64,000 bases of DNA from contig NC_020126.1 of NCBI RefSeq assembly GCF_000331735.1, positions 6,947,501 to 7,011,500 on the forward strand, read 5' to 3'. This stretch comes from Myxococcus stipitatus DSM 14675. GTDB taxonomy: Bacteria > Myxococcota > Myxococcia > Myxococcales > Myxococcaceae. The position numbers and the translations under genes were made by a program. Every line of letters starts with the position of its first letter. The stretch's first letter is position 1. Below are positions 40,038-48,356 of this stretch, piece by piece. The notes beneath the pieces were generated by a model. That model had not been told where the DNA came from. It searched no databases and worked only from the letters and a program-made list of their open reading frames with translations.

Positions 40038-41309
40038 ATGGACAAGATCGTGATGAAGGGCGGCGCCGAGCTGCACGGCGAGGTTCCCGTGTCGGGCGCG
40101 AAGAACGCGGCGCTGCCCATCCTGGCCTCCGCGCTGCTGGCGGATGGCACGTCCACGTTCCGCAATGTGCCGGACCTGGCCGACGTCGCCACCATGCTCA
40201 AGGTGCTGCGCACCATGGGCTGTGGCGCGGAGCGGCTGGAGGGCCGCAAGAAGGACGTCTGCGAGGTGGGCGTCAACGGCCACATCACCCCGGAGGCGCC
40301 GTACGACCTGGTCAAGACGATGCGCGCCAGCGTGCTCGTGCTGGGGCCGCTCGTCGCGCGCTTCGGGCGGGCCCGGGTGTCCATGCCGGGCGGGTGCGCC
40401 ATCGGCGCGCGGCCCATCGACCAGCACCTCAAGGGCCTCAAGGCGCTGGGCGCGGAAATCCACCTGACGGAGGGCTACGTGGAGGCCCGCGCCAAGCAGC
40501 TCAAGGGCGGCACCGTCAACTTCGACGTCATCACCGTCACGGGCACGGAGAACGTGCTGATGGCGGCCGTGCTGGCCAAGGGCCGCACCGTGATGGAGAA
40601 CTGCGCCCGCGAGCCTGAAATCGAGGAGCTGGCCAAGGTCCTCAACAAGATGGGCGCGCGCATCGAAGGCGCCGGCACGTCCATCATCACCATCGAGGGC
40701 GTGGAGGGCCTCACCCCCGTGGAGCACGCCATCCTCCCGGACCGCATCGAGGCGGGCACGCTGCTCGTGGCGGCGGCCATCTCCGGCGGCAACGTGCTGG
40801 TGAAGCACGCGGTGCCCGAGCACCTGGACGCCGTCATGGACAAGCTGCGCGAGGCGGGGTGCACGCTGACCGCGGAGGCCGGGGGCATCCGGTGCAAGGC
40901 GCCCAAGACGCTCACCTCGGTGAACATCACCACCACCGAGCACCCGGGCTTCCCCACCGACATGCAGGCGCAGCTCATGGCCCTCATGTGTGTGAGCCAG
41001 GGAACATCTGTCATCAGCGAGAACATCTTCGAGAACCGCTTCATGCACGTGCCGGAGCTGCACCGTCTGGGCGCGGACATCACCATCCAGGGACACACCG
41101 CGGTGGTGAAGGGCGTGAAGACGCTGAGCGGCGCGCCCGTCATGGCCACGGACCTGCGGGCAAGCGCTTCGCTCATCCTGGCGGGCCTGCGCGCCGAGGG
41201 GCGCACGGACGTCAGCCGCGTCTACCACCTGGACCGGGGCTATGAGCGACTGGAGCGCAAGCTGCGTGCCCTGGGTGCGGACATCCGGCGCGTCAAGGCG
41301 AAGGCCTGA
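40038..41309 (+). CDS. murA: UDP-N-acetylglucosamine 1-carboxyvinyltransferase
   Basis: Transfers enolpyruvate to UDP-GlcNAc, the first committed step of peptidoglycan synthesis. The 423-residue protein has the EPT fold, KNAALPILASALLADG near the start, and the catalytic loop with Cys120 (PGGCAIGARPIDQHLKGL), the fosfomycin target. The Cys form predicts fosfomycin sensitivity of the enzyme. It ends the operon; a hairpin follows 31 bp later. Confidence 0.96.
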   Translation: MDKIVMKGGAELHGEVPVSGAKNAALPILASALLADGTSTFRNVPDLADVATMLKVLRTMGCGAERLEGRKKDVCEVGVNGHITPEAPYDLVKTMRASVLVLGPLVARFGRARVSMPGGCAIGARPIDQHLKGLKALGAEIHLTEGYVEARAKQLKGGTVNFDVITVTGTENVLMAAVLAKGRTVMENCAREPEIEELAKVLNKMGARIEGAGTSIITIEGVEGLTPVEHAILPDRIEAGTLLVAAAISGGNVLVKHAVPEHLDAVMDKLREAGCTLTAEAGGIRCKAPKTLTSVNITTTEHPGFPTDMQAQLMALMCVSQGTSVISENIFENRFMHVPELHRLGADITIQGHTAVVKGVKTLSGAPVMATDLRASASLILAGLRAEGRTDVSRVYHLDRGYERLERKLRALGADIRRVKAKA

Positions 41310-41340
41310 GGGGCACGGGGCCTGACGACCCCGGACGGCG

Positions 41341-41363
41341 CGTTGCCAACAGAAGCGGCAACG
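41341..41363 (+). terminator. Hairpin after murA
   Basis: A perfect 7-bp stem CGTTGCC/GGCAACG with a 9-nt loop, 31 bp after the murA stop. Likely terminator of prfA-prmC-murA. Confidence 0.55.
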
Positions 41364-41367
41364 TGGG

Positions 41368-41397
41368 TTGCATCCGAAATTTCGCGCGACCTATCAT
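41368..41397 (+). promoter_or_regulatory. Candidate promoter of the zinc-ribbon gene
   Basis: TTGCAT, an 18-bp spacer and TATCAT. The -10 matches consensus in five of six positions; the -35 in three. Confidence 0.45.
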
Positions 41398-41449
41398 TCT
41401 CCGACCACTGGGGACATCGCTCCCCCACTGCAGGAGAATGAACAGCGCC

Positions 41450-41839
41450 ATGGATTGCCCCAGCTGCAACGTCGAGATGACCGATCTCGCGGGGGATGAA
41501 CAGACGTTGCGAAAGTGTGGAGAGTGCGGCGGGCTGTGGACGGACGCCGCGGACCTGAACCGGCTCCTCCTCCACAACAACCTCCCCGGGCTGGAGAGCC
41601 AGGGCGGCAAGGTCGACACGCAGGCTCTGACGGGCCAATGCCCGGACTGCAAGGTCGACCTGGTACGCGTCGACGGTGGAGACCGGCAGCACCCACTCCA
41701 CTACGACACCTGCGAGTCCTGCGGTGGCATCTTCCTGGAATCGGAGTTCCAGGACGCGACGAACGTCGACGTCGCCACCAAGGAGATCATCGACTTCTTC
41801 CGCCACTTCAGCGGCAAGCGGAAGCAAGCCGCCCTCTGA
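41450..41839 (+). CDS. Double zf-TFIIB zinc-ribbon protein
   Basis: A 129-residue protein with two treble-like zinc ribbons: CPSC ... CGECGGLW near the N terminus and CPDC ... CESCGGIF after residue 60. The CxxCGGxW/F pattern defines the bacterial zf-TFIIB family, of unknown role. The start is uncertain: AGGAG is 1 nt from an ATG at 41438 and 13 nt from 41450; I prefer 41450 because MDCPSC is a typical family start. Confidence 0.75.
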   Translation: MDCPSCNVEMTDLAGDEQTLRKCGECGGLWTDAADLNRLLLHNNLPGLESQGGKVDTQALTGQCPDCKVDLVRVDGGDRQHPLHYDTCESCGGIFLESEFQDATNVDVATKEIIDFFRHFSGKRKQAAL

Positions 41840-41870
41840 GTCGGGCGGCCGGGCGGCGGCGCCTCGGCGC

Positions 41871-42710
41871 TCAGGGTTGGCCGCGGAATGCGCGGCCCCA
41901 CTCCTCGGCCACCGCCCCTTCCAGTTCCAGTGTGGCTCCAGCCGGGCTGCTGCCTTCCGGGGCGGCTCGCTGGAGGCGTGCCGTCACCCGTCCCTTGTTG
42001 GGGACCTCCAGCGTGAGTCGAGTACCGGACAGTGCGTAGCTGCCCGTCACGGAGCTCGGCTCGCCGCCCTCCAGGGGCTCGTACGCGAAGCGGAACGTCC
42101 CATCGACGAAGAGGGACAGGAAGCGGTCCGGGGCTCCTTCCAGTCCGCCGAACCAGGTCCCCAGCAGGGGGGCCAGGCGAGCGTCGTAGCGCAGGCGCGG
42201 CGCGAGCCACGTGCCGTTGAGCGCCTTGCCCCCCGAGTAGAAGACCAGGTCCGTGACACACACCGGAGCGCCCTCGCGCGCGCCGGCGAAGCGCTCCACC
42301 ACCTCCAGCGTGAAGCGGTTGCCCGTGAGGGCGGGGCTGATGGGGACCACCTGGAGGCCGCGCTTGTCCTCGACCTTGAGGCTCTTGGCGGAGCTCACGC
42401 TCGTGAGGGTGAGCTTCTTGGCGCGCGCATGGGCCTTGTATGAAGCGCGGTCCGTTCCATCGCCCGTGTAGACGCGCACCTCGTCGATGGAGACGACGTC
42501 CTTGAAGCCGATGGTGACGGGCGCGGGGGTTGCTCCCGAGGCGCACCAGGCGGTGGTGTCGCGGCCATCGAGCAGGTGGAGGGGTGAGTAGCGCTCGGGT
42601 TGGCGCTCGCGCTCCAGATAGTCGGAGGCCTGGGCGTAGCCGGGGGGAGCGTTGGACGCGGCAACGGCGGCGGTCGCCAGCAGCGACAGGACGAGGGGGA
42701 TGCGGACCAT
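41871..42710 (-). CDS. Exported discoidin-like (NADase-type glycan-binding domain) protein
   Basis: A 279-residue protein with a signal peptide (MVRIPLVLSLLATAAVAASN). Residues 40-160 resemble an F5/8 type C or NADase-type glycan-binding domain: YSPLHLLDGRDTTAWC, TIGFKDVVSIDEVRVYTG, VCVTDLVFYSGG. The C-terminal 110 residues are a beta domain (LLGTWFGGLEGAPDRFLSLFVDGTFRF) of lipocalin-like pattern. Likely periplasmic or surface, glycan binding by inference. It is convergent with the zinc-ribbon gene. Confidence 0.65.
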   Translation of the reverse strand: MVRIPLVLSLLATAAVAASNAPPGYAQASDYLERERQPERYSPLHLLDGRDTTAWCASGATPAPVTIGFKDVVSIDEVRVYTGDGTDRASYKAHARAKKLTLTSVSSAKSLKVEDKRGLQVVPISPALTGNRFTLEVVERFAGAREGAPVCVTDLVFYSGGKALNGTWLAPRLRYDARLAPLLGTWFGGLEGAPDRFLSLFVDGTFRFAYEPLEGGEPSSVTGSYALSGTRLTLEVPNKGRVTARLQRAAPEGSSPAGATLELEGAVAEEWGRAFRGQP

Positions 42711-42877
42711 GGGCCCATCTTGGATCGCTCCGCGCGGGGGGCTCCAGTCCCCGGCCCGTCAAGGCGGAGCGCGGCGAGCCGGGCCTGGGGGGCGGATGAA
42801 AGCGCCCGCCGGGGTGTTGGGGCGCTTGACACCCGGACGCCGCAAGGAAGTGATGCGGCCCGATGCGGAGAGACAAC

Positions 42878-44836
42878 GTGAAGCGACGCTGGGGGTGGGT
42901 CTGTGTGTTGGCCGCGACGCTGGTCGCCTGCAAGGAGGACAAACCCACCGAGGTCCCCGACGCGGGGCCCGTCGAGACGGGGCCCCAGGCACTGACCGAG
43001 CAGGAGCCCAACGAGCGGCCCGAGCAGGCGCTGACGCTCACGCGCGACAGCACGGTGACGGCGGACCTGTCGGCGCAGCCGAACAAGGTGGACGAGGACT
43101 GGTACCGGCTCGCCCCGTCGTCGCCTCGGATGGTGGACGTCACCGTGTCGGGGTTGCCGGGCGGGGATATCACCCTGGAGGTCCATGACCGGGACCGCAA
43201 CCGGCTGGCCTCCATCAACAGCGAGGGCGAAGGCAAGCCCGAGCGCTTCCCCAACCTCTACGTGGAGACGGAGCGCTGGCTGCGCGTCGCCCCCGCGCGC
43301 AAGGGCGTGGGTGGGGCCTACACGCTCACCGTGACGATGCGCGCCGCGAATGACGGCGAGGAGCACGAGCCCAATGACCGCGCGGTGGACGCGGTGGGCC
43401 TCCCGCTGGGTCAGACGGTGACGGCCTACCTGGGCCACGCGGGCGACGAGGACTGGTACCGGGTGGAGCTGCCCGAGCCCACCGTGCCCTCACCTGACAC
43501 GGCCTCTCCGGACGCCTCCGTGGCGCCGGAAGGTGCCGAAGGTGTCGCGCCCGCGCCGGGCACCGAGGGTTCCGCCCCCCAAGGGGCCGCGGCACCCGCG
43601 CAAGGCACGCCTCCCTCGAGTCCCTCCCCTGCCCCCGAGAACGCCGCGGCGACGGGGACCGGCGAGGAAGCCACGGCGCCGCCGTCACCCACCGGGACCT
43701 TTGGTGGGGGCGAGCCGCCTCCCGCGGGCACGGAGACGGTCGCGATGACGCCGGACTCGGGGACGGCGCTGCCGCCGGAGCCGCCGTCCGTGGCGCTGAA
43801 GATCGAGCTGTCGGGGGTGGAGGGCGTGCGGCCGGAGGTCTCGGTGCTGTCAGCGGCGGAGGCACCGTTGTTCTCGCTGCGTGGCAAGGAGGGCGAGGCC
43901 CTGTCGCTGCGCAACATCGGCGTGCGTGCCACGGACCGGACCGTCTTCGTCGTGGTGAAGGGGGGCTGGACGGGGACGGGCAAGGAGGCCCGCCGCACGT
44001 TCAACTCGAGCGCGCCGTACACGCTCACGGTGACGCAGGAGGAGGCCGGGGCGAACGCGGAGCTGGAGCCCAACGACGAGCTCCACAAGGCCACGTCGCT
44101 GACGGCGGGGAGCTACCGCGAGGGGTTCATCTCGCCCAAGGGAGATGTGGACCACTTCGTGCTGCGCACGACGGAGCCGGTGCTGGCGAAGGTGGAGCTG
44201 TCGGGCGTGGAGCGGCTGGACCTGGTGCTGTCGATGGTGGAGCCGCCCCAGGGGGACGGCAAGCAGGAGACAGTGTTGCTGCGCGCCAACGACGGTGCGC
44301 TGAAGGAGCCCGAGCGGCTCAACAACGTCGCGTGCAACGGGAGCTGCTGGTTCCGCGTGGAGGGCGCGTCGCGCAAGGTGGACGGCAAGTGGGTGAAGGA
44401 CTTCGAGAACGCGGAGAAGCCCTATCGCATCAGCATCACCACGGTGCCGGACAACGGTGGCGAGGAGCGCGAGCCGAACAACACGGTGGAGCGGGCGCAG
44501 GAATTGACGCCTGGCAAGGCGGTGCGCGGCACGGTGTTTCCGGTGAAGGACACGGACTACTACCGGCTCGACCTGTCGGACCGGCCGGTGCGCACGCCGC
44601 TGAAGGCGACGCTCCTGGGCATCCTCAAGGTCGACGTGGGGCTGTACCTGCATCGCGTGCAGCCGGATGGGAAGCTCTCGCTCGTGCAGACCGCGGACCG
44701 CGCCAAGGGTGACCAGCCGGAGAGCATCCGCTACAGCGCCGAGCCGGGCGTCTACCTCTTCGAGGTGCGCGACGCGAAGAACCGCGAGGCCAACTTCCAG
44801 GACTCGTACCAGCTCACCGTCGAAGAGGGCGAGTAG
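42878..44836 (+). CDS. Lipoprotein with four PPC-like repeats
   Basis: A 652-residue predicted lipoprotein. GTG 42878 follows GGAG by seven bases and gives a signal with lipobox LVAC; an ATG at 42863 is the alternative. Four bacterial pre-peptidase C-terminal (PPC)-like modules start with an EPN motif: near residues 43 (EQEPNERPEQA), 163 (EHEPNDRAVDAV), 396 (ELEPNDELHKAT) and 530 (EREPNNTVERAQ), each followed by a 'DxDxYRL' beta segment. A Pro/Ala/Gly-rich insert of about 105 residues (198-304) separates modules 2 and 3. No peptidase domain is present, so it is probably a cell-surface binding or structural protein. Confidence 0.75.
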   Translation: MKRRWGWVCVLAATLVACKEDKPTEVPDAGPVETGPQALTEQEPNERPEQALTLTRDSTVTADLSAQPNKVDEDWYRLAPSSPRMVDVTVSGLPGGDITLEVHDRDRNRLASINSEGEGKPERFPNLYVETERWLRVAPARKGVGGAYTLTVTMRAANDGEEHEPNDRAVDAVGLPLGQTVTAYLGHAGDEDWYRVELPEPTVPSPDTASPDASVAPEGAEGVAPAPGTEGSAPQGAAAPAQGTPPSSPSPAPENAAATGTGEEATAPPSPTGTFGGGEPPPAGTETVAMTPDSGTALPPEPPSVALKIELSGVEGVRPEVSVLSAAEAPLFSLRGKEGEALSLRNIGVRATDRTVFVVVKGGWTGTGKEARRTFNSSAPYTLTVTQEEAGANAELEPNDELHKATSLTAGSYREGFISPKGDVDHFVLRTTEPVLAKVELSGVERLDLVLSMVEPPQGDGKQETVLLRANDGALKEPERLNNVACNGSCWFRVEGASRKVDGKWVKDFENAEKPYRISITTVPDNGGEEREPNNTVERAQELTPGKAVRGTVFPVKDTDYYRLDLSDRPVRTPLKATLLGILKVDVGLYLHRVQPDGKLSLVQTADRAKGDQPESIRYSAEPGVYLFEVRDAKNREANFQDSYQLTVEEGE

Positions 44837-44857
44837 CACGCGGGTGAGGGAGTGAGT

Positions 44858-44885
44858 GGCCCCGGAGGAGTCGAGAACCGGGGCC
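44858..44885 (+). terminator. Hairpin after the PPC-like lipoprotein gene
   Basis: A perfect 8-bp stem GGCCCCGG/CCGGGGCC with a 12-nt loop, 22 bp after the stop codon. Confidence 0.55.
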
Positions 44886-44912
44886 CTCGACGCATCCGTC
44901 GTCAGGGGCCGC

Positions 44913-44918
44913 TACGAT
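44913..44918 (+). promoter_or_regulatory. -10-like hexamer before the FHA-like gene
   Basis: TACGAT ends 6 nt before ATG 44925 with no Shine-Dalgarno; consistent with a leaderless transcript. Confidence 0.4.
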
Positions 44919-44924
44919 GGGCCC

Positions 44925-45257
44925 ATGTACAAGGGCGCTCTCTTCAGCATCGAGGACACGCGGTCCGGCGCGGTGGAGACGCAGCGGGTGGCGTTCAGCG
45001 AGCGTCACTGGAAACGCGAGCAAGGTGTCGTCATCGGCTCCGCGGAGGACTGTGATGTCCGGGTGTCTGGCCCGGGCATCACCGCGCACCATGCCCGGTG
45101 GTACACCGGCGGGCACCACATCTTCGTCTGGGTTCTCGACGAAGACGCCGTGGTGACCTCCAGCCGAGGTGACACCTACCGAGGTGGAGACACCCTGCGC
45201 GTCGACTATCGCCCCTTCACGATGGGGCCGTATGTCTTCAGTGTCGGGTTCGACTGA
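44925..45257 (+). CDS. FHA-like domain protein
   Basis: A 110-residue single-domain protein. VVIGSAEDCDVRVSGPGITAHHARWY matches the first part of an FHA domain (GSxxxCDVxV...xxxHAR), with TAHHAR in place of SRRH. The second half is a beta sandwich ending YVFSVGFD. Binding to phosphothreonine is expected by family but the key Ser/Arg positions are degenerate. It lies 2.2 kb upstream of the ubiquitin-like operon, which also has an FHA protein, so a link is possible. Confidence 0.6.
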   Translation: MYKGALFSIEDTRSGAVETQRVAFSERHWKREQGVVIGSAEDCDVRVSGPGITAHHARWYTGGHHIFVWVLDEDAVVTSSRGDTYRGGDTLRVDYRPFTMGPYVFSVGFD

Positions 45258-45380
45258 AGGCGCCGTCGCACCACCCTCTCGGTGGAGACACACTGCCACG
45301 ATGAGTGATTGAGACACGGGCCCCCCTCACCGTCCTCCCGGGAAGCAACGGCCTGCGACACGGAAGTCCTCGGGGCGAGG

Positions 45381-45386
45381 TAGGGT
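45381..45386 (+). promoter_or_regulatory. -10-like hexamer before the LRR-like gene
   Basis: TAGGGT ends 8 nt before ATG 45395; there is no Shine-Dalgarno. Confidence 0.4.
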
Positions 45387-45394
45387 TCATCCCC

Positions 45395-46936
45395 ATGAAG
45401 CCCACACCTGGAGACATCTTCGCTGTCTACACGCCTCGTCTCAATGGCTACACCGCGGTGCAAGTCACCGCGGTGAAGATCGACGAGAAGAGCGAGCAGG
45501 CCGCGGTCCTGACCCTGGACTGGGTCGGCCCCACCTTGCCTGATGCGGCGGCCGTGGCATCGATGGTGCCCGCGACCTTCAACTTCTTCTTCTGGAAGGA
45601 GCACCTCGAGCACCTCTGGGTCTCCCTGGAGATTCCACGCGGCTTCACCCTCGTGGGAAACAAGCCCCCGCTCGTGGACAAGGAAACCAAGAGCTACGGG
45701 GGCTGGCCCTCGGGTGACAGCCTCTACCGGCAGCGCGAGTGGGAGGAGATTCCGAAGGAGAAGCGGGACGTCTTCAAGGCCCTGGCCGACACACGCGACA
45801 AACAGGTGGTCCTCAAGCTCGGCGAGAGGGAACTGACCCGCTCGACCCAGCGGCTCCATACCGAGGAGCTCCAGGCCGCCCCCTCGTTGTCCGCGTTCGA
45901 CGTGCTGCCCATCCTGACCTTCGTCGGCTGCGATGCACCCGTCCCGGGACTGTTCGACTTCGTCCGCAACCGTCCCTTCGTCTATGAGGCGGACCTCACG
46001 AATCACGGTGAGCGCGTCGTGGACCTCAGAGGGTCTCGCCTGAGCAGGCTCCGCCTGGACCTCACCGGCGTCCATGAGCTGTACCTGAACCATGGATTGA
46101 ACGAGCTGAGCGCGTCCGGCACGCTCAGCCCCGAGCTGAAGATTCATGCCGAGGCCGATGGAAATTGGCTGACCTTGTCCATGAAACAGCTGGTGACGGA
46201 CTGGTCCGGACTGACCAACCTGGACAGTCTGCATCTCAACCCCGCCAAGGACGTGGATGTCTCGGCCATCGTGCGGCGCTTCCCGAAGCTGACCGAGATA
46301 CGCATCTGGGGGGCCCCTGGATACCTGAGGAACACCGCCGAGCTCGCCGCGCTCCCCTCGCTCCAGGTGCTGACCCTGAACGAGATGTTTGGCATTGGAG
46401 CCGACGAGTTCCCTGGCCCCGAGCGCTTCCCCAACCTGGGCCGGCTCTGGATGACCAGCATCCCCGCGGACCTGGCCGCATCCGTGAAGAAGGCCTACAA
46501 GGCCGCGACCCGTGACGGACTGGACCTGTCCGTGCGGCAGCCGCGCAAGGCGGAGTGGCTGGCCGAGAACCTGGACAATCCCTTTCGCATCTGGGACGGG
46601 GCGGAGAACATCACTCCCGCGCAGGCCAAGAAGGCCGCGACGCTGTATCGACAGGCCCGGTCGGCGGCCCTCGCGGCCGCGTCCGAACACAAAGGCTCTC
46701 AAGCACAGCTCGTCTCCGCGCTCACCCCCATCGTGACGGCCTACGTCCAGGGCTTCAACAAGCTGGATACAAAGGGCACCTTCATCTACACCGAGGAGCG
46801 AGAGCACATCTACGTCGCGCTGATGGGCATCTGCGACGCGGTGGATGAACGGCTCAAGTCCGTGGGTGGCCCATCGGCGGAGCCTGTGGACCGCGATGCG
46901 GTGACCTCCGTGATGGATTCGATTCGCGACTTCTAG
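45395..46936 (+). CDS. Leucine-rich-repeat-like protein with an Imm26-like N terminus
   Basis: A 513-residue soluble protein. The N terminus (GDIFAVYTPRLNGYTAVQVTAV) looks like the small beta domain of Imm26-type proteins. The middle (about 215-370) has irregular LRR-like strands: VVDLRGSRLSRLRLDLTGVHELYLN, LTNLDSLHLNPAKDVD, LPSLQVLTLNEMFG, FPNLGRLWMTSIP. The C-terminal 140 residues are helical. Similar proteins are sometimes annotated 'gliding motility protein', which I do not adopt. The transcript appears leaderless and a strong hairpin follows the stop, so it is separate from the next operon. Confidence 0.6.
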   Translation: MKPTPGDIFAVYTPRLNGYTAVQVTAVKIDEKSEQAAVLTLDWVGPTLPDAAAVASMVPATFNFFFWKEHLEHLWVSLEIPRGFTLVGNKPPLVDKETKSYGGWPSGDSLYRQREWEEIPKEKRDVFKALADTRDKQVVLKLGERELTRSTQRLHTEELQAAPSLSAFDVLPILTFVGCDAPVPGLFDFVRNRPFVYEADLTNHGERVVDLRGSRLSRLRLDLTGVHELYLNHGLNELSASGTLSPELKIHAEADGNWLTLSMKQLVTDWSGLTNLDSLHLNPAKDVDVSAIVRRFPKLTEIRIWGAPGYLRNTAELAALPSLQVLTLNEMFGIGADEFPGPERFPNLGRLWMTSIPADLAASVKKAYKAATRDGLDLSVRQPRKAEWLAENLDNPFRIWDGAENITPAQAKKAATLYRQARSAALAAASEHKGSQAQLVSALTPIVTAYVQGFNKLDTKGTFIYTEEREHIYVALMGICDAVDERLKSVGGPSAEPVDRDAVTSVMDSIRDF

Positions 46937-46958
46937 ACAGCCCCACAGCGGCGCGCCG

Positions 46959-46993
46959 CCAGGATGTGTCTGGATTGTCTTTCCACATCCTGG
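46959..46993 (+). terminator. Strong hairpin separating the LRR-like gene from the ubiquitin-like operon
   Basis: A perfect 10-bp stem CCAGGATGTG/CACATCCTGG with a 15-nt loop, 22 bp after the stop codon. Confidence 0.65.
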
Positions 46994-47120
46994 GGCGCCC
47001 GGAGCCCTCGCTCCGGTTCGATAGCCAAGCCAGACAAGCAAGACCCGCAACTCAAGCCACGCCCCCTCCTCCTTGCGGCTCCACCTGGACAGACGCCCTG
47101 TCTCTCTTTCCAGGGGAGCC

Positions 47121-47150
47121 TTGACACTCTTCCGACAGGTACAGGATAAA
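47121..47150 (+). promoter_or_regulatory. Sigma-70-type promoter of the ubiquitin-like operon
   Basis: A perfect TTGACA, an 18-bp spacer and GATAAA (four of six). It ends 23 bp upstream of the TTG start of the first gene, with a GAGGAGG ribosome site in between (47163-47169). It is the best -35 in the window. Confidence 0.7.
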
Positions 47151-47173
47151 CGTGCCCCGTTCGAGGAGGGGGC

Positions 47174-47566
47174 TTGCACTGTCAGAATCATTCGTCCGCG
47201 CCAGCGGTGGCCACGTGCGTCGGCTGCGCTGAGGCATTTTGTGAGAATTGCCTCGTACCCATGGGCGCCACGCGTTACTGCGGTGACTGCAAGGTCATGG
47301 CGGTTCCCGCCTCCGCGCTGACCATCACCCGCCAGTCGGAGTCCGCGGGTCGTGCACTGGGGTTGTCCTTCCTCGGCATCGTCTGCTTCGGCTTCATCGT
47401 GGCCCCCATGGCCATCAGCGCCGCGCTCGCCGCCCGCAAGGAGATTGCCCAGGACCCGTCGGTGGGAGGACTGGGCAAGGCCAACGCCGCGCTGGTCATC
47501 GCGCCGGTGGTGTTGCTCCTCTCCGTGCTCAACGTCATCGTGCGCATCAAGGGGTTCGCCAAATGA
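47174..47566 (+). CDS. B-box-like zinc finger / DUF4190-like membrane protein 1
   Basis: A 130-residue protein with TTG start and GAGGAGG upstream. The N terminus is a B-box-like zinc finger: C3, H6, then CVGC, CENC and CGDC pairs (residues 15-39). Two membrane helices follow in a DUF4190-like pattern (LGLSFLGIVCFGFIVAPMAISAALAAR and LGKANAALVIAPVVLLLSVLNVIV). It is the first gene of the nine-gene ubiquitin-like operon and overlaps the next gene by 4 bp. The finger probably faces the cytoplasm and may recruit substrates or the E2 to the membrane; that is inference. Confidence 0.8.
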   Translation: MHCQNHSSAPAVATCVGCAEAFCENCLVPMGATRYCGDCKVMAVPASALTITRQSESAGRALGLSFLGIVCFGFIVAPMAISAALAARKEIAQDPSVGGLGKANAALVIAPVVLLLSVLNVIVRIKGFAK

Positions 47567-48048
47567 TGCCGAACGCTCCCGCGTCACAGTCGGGTCCGGA
47601 GCCCTTGACCTCGCCTTGCCGCAACCACCCCACGGTGCGCAACGAGGAGGGCTGCGCCCGCTGCTACGAGACCTACTGCTCGGTCTGCTTCTTCGACCTG
47701 GACGAGGGCCCCGTCTGTCCCCCGTGCATGATGCGGCCGCCCGCCGGAGGCCCCAAGGGGGCGCTGCTGTATTCGCTCGGCGGGTTCGGCTGCGCGTTCG
47801 CCGCGGCGGCCTTCCTCGGCACCATGGTTCTCTACGGCGTGATGACCGGAGAGGAGCTGGTGGACCCCTGGGCCACCCTCATCGGGATGGCGACGATGCT
47901 GGCGTGCTTCGGCGGCATCGCGTTGTCCTTCATGGGCCGCGACCTGAGCCGCGGGACGGGCGCGACGCTTCCCATGGTGGGGATTGTCGCCAACCTGCTG
48001 CTGACTCTCGTGTTCGTGCTGATGAGCATCATCGGCTCATTCATGTAG
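47563..48048 (+). CDS. B-box-like zinc finger / membrane protein 2
   Basis: A 161-residue protein, paralogous in plan to the previous one: N-terminal B-box-like finger (CRNH, CARC, CSVC, CPPC; residues 19-55) then about three membrane helices (LYSLGGFGCAFAAAAFLGTMVL, TLIGMATMLACFGGIALSFMG, LPMVGIVANLLLTLVFVLMSI). ATG at 47563 in an AATGATG overlap. The ubiquitin-like gene follows after 26 bp. Confidence 0.8.
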   Translation: MMPNAPASQSGPEPLTSPCRNHPTVRNEEGCARCYETYCSVCFFDLDEGPVCPPCMMRPPAGGPKGALLYSLGGFGCAFAAAAFLGTMVLYGVMTGEELVDPWATLIGMATMLACFGGIALSFMGRDLSRGTGATLPMVGIVANLLLTLVFVLMSIIGSFM

Positions 48049-48074
48049 TGCTTGTTTCTCGTGGAGCCGACGCG

Positions 48075-48356
48075 ATGGGAATGATGACGGTCGAGGTCTG
48101 GGATGCGACGGGGGCCAAGCGTCAGCAGGTGGAGCTGCCCGATGACGCCCCGGTGAATCGCGTGCTGGTGGTGCTGGTGGAGAAGATGCGTCTGCCGCGC
48201 CAGAGTCCGGACGGCCAGCCGATGAGCTACAAGTTCCATCACAAGGCCAGCGGCCTCCAGCTGCTCGACACCCAGACGCTCGCGGAAGCGAAGGTCCAGA
48301 CCGGTGACGTGCTGCGGCTCCAGCCTGAAATCACGGCTGGAGCACGTGCCCCGTGA
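48075..48356 (+). CDS. Ubiquitin-fold protein (YukD/EsaB-like)
   Basis: A 93-residue protein with a beta-grasp pattern: strand MTVEVWDATGAKRQQVELP, helix PVNRVLVVLVEKMRLP, strand MSYKFHHKASGLQLLD, short helix TLAEAKVQTGDVLRLQP. It resembles YukD/EsaB-type ubiquitin-like proteins and ubiquitin itself (LxDxQTLxExxVxxGDxLxL). The C terminus is ITAGARAP, with no terminal Gly-Gly; a single Gly89 precedes a four-residue tail, so trimming by the JAMM protease, or a non-covalent role, must be considered. GGAG is 8 nt before ATG 48075. It overlaps the E1-like gene by GTGA. Confidence 0.85.
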   Translation: MGMMTVEVWDATGAKRQQVELPDDAPVNRVLVVLVEKMRLPRQSPDGQPMSYKFHHKASGLQLLDTQTLAEAKVQTGDVLRLQPEITAGARAP

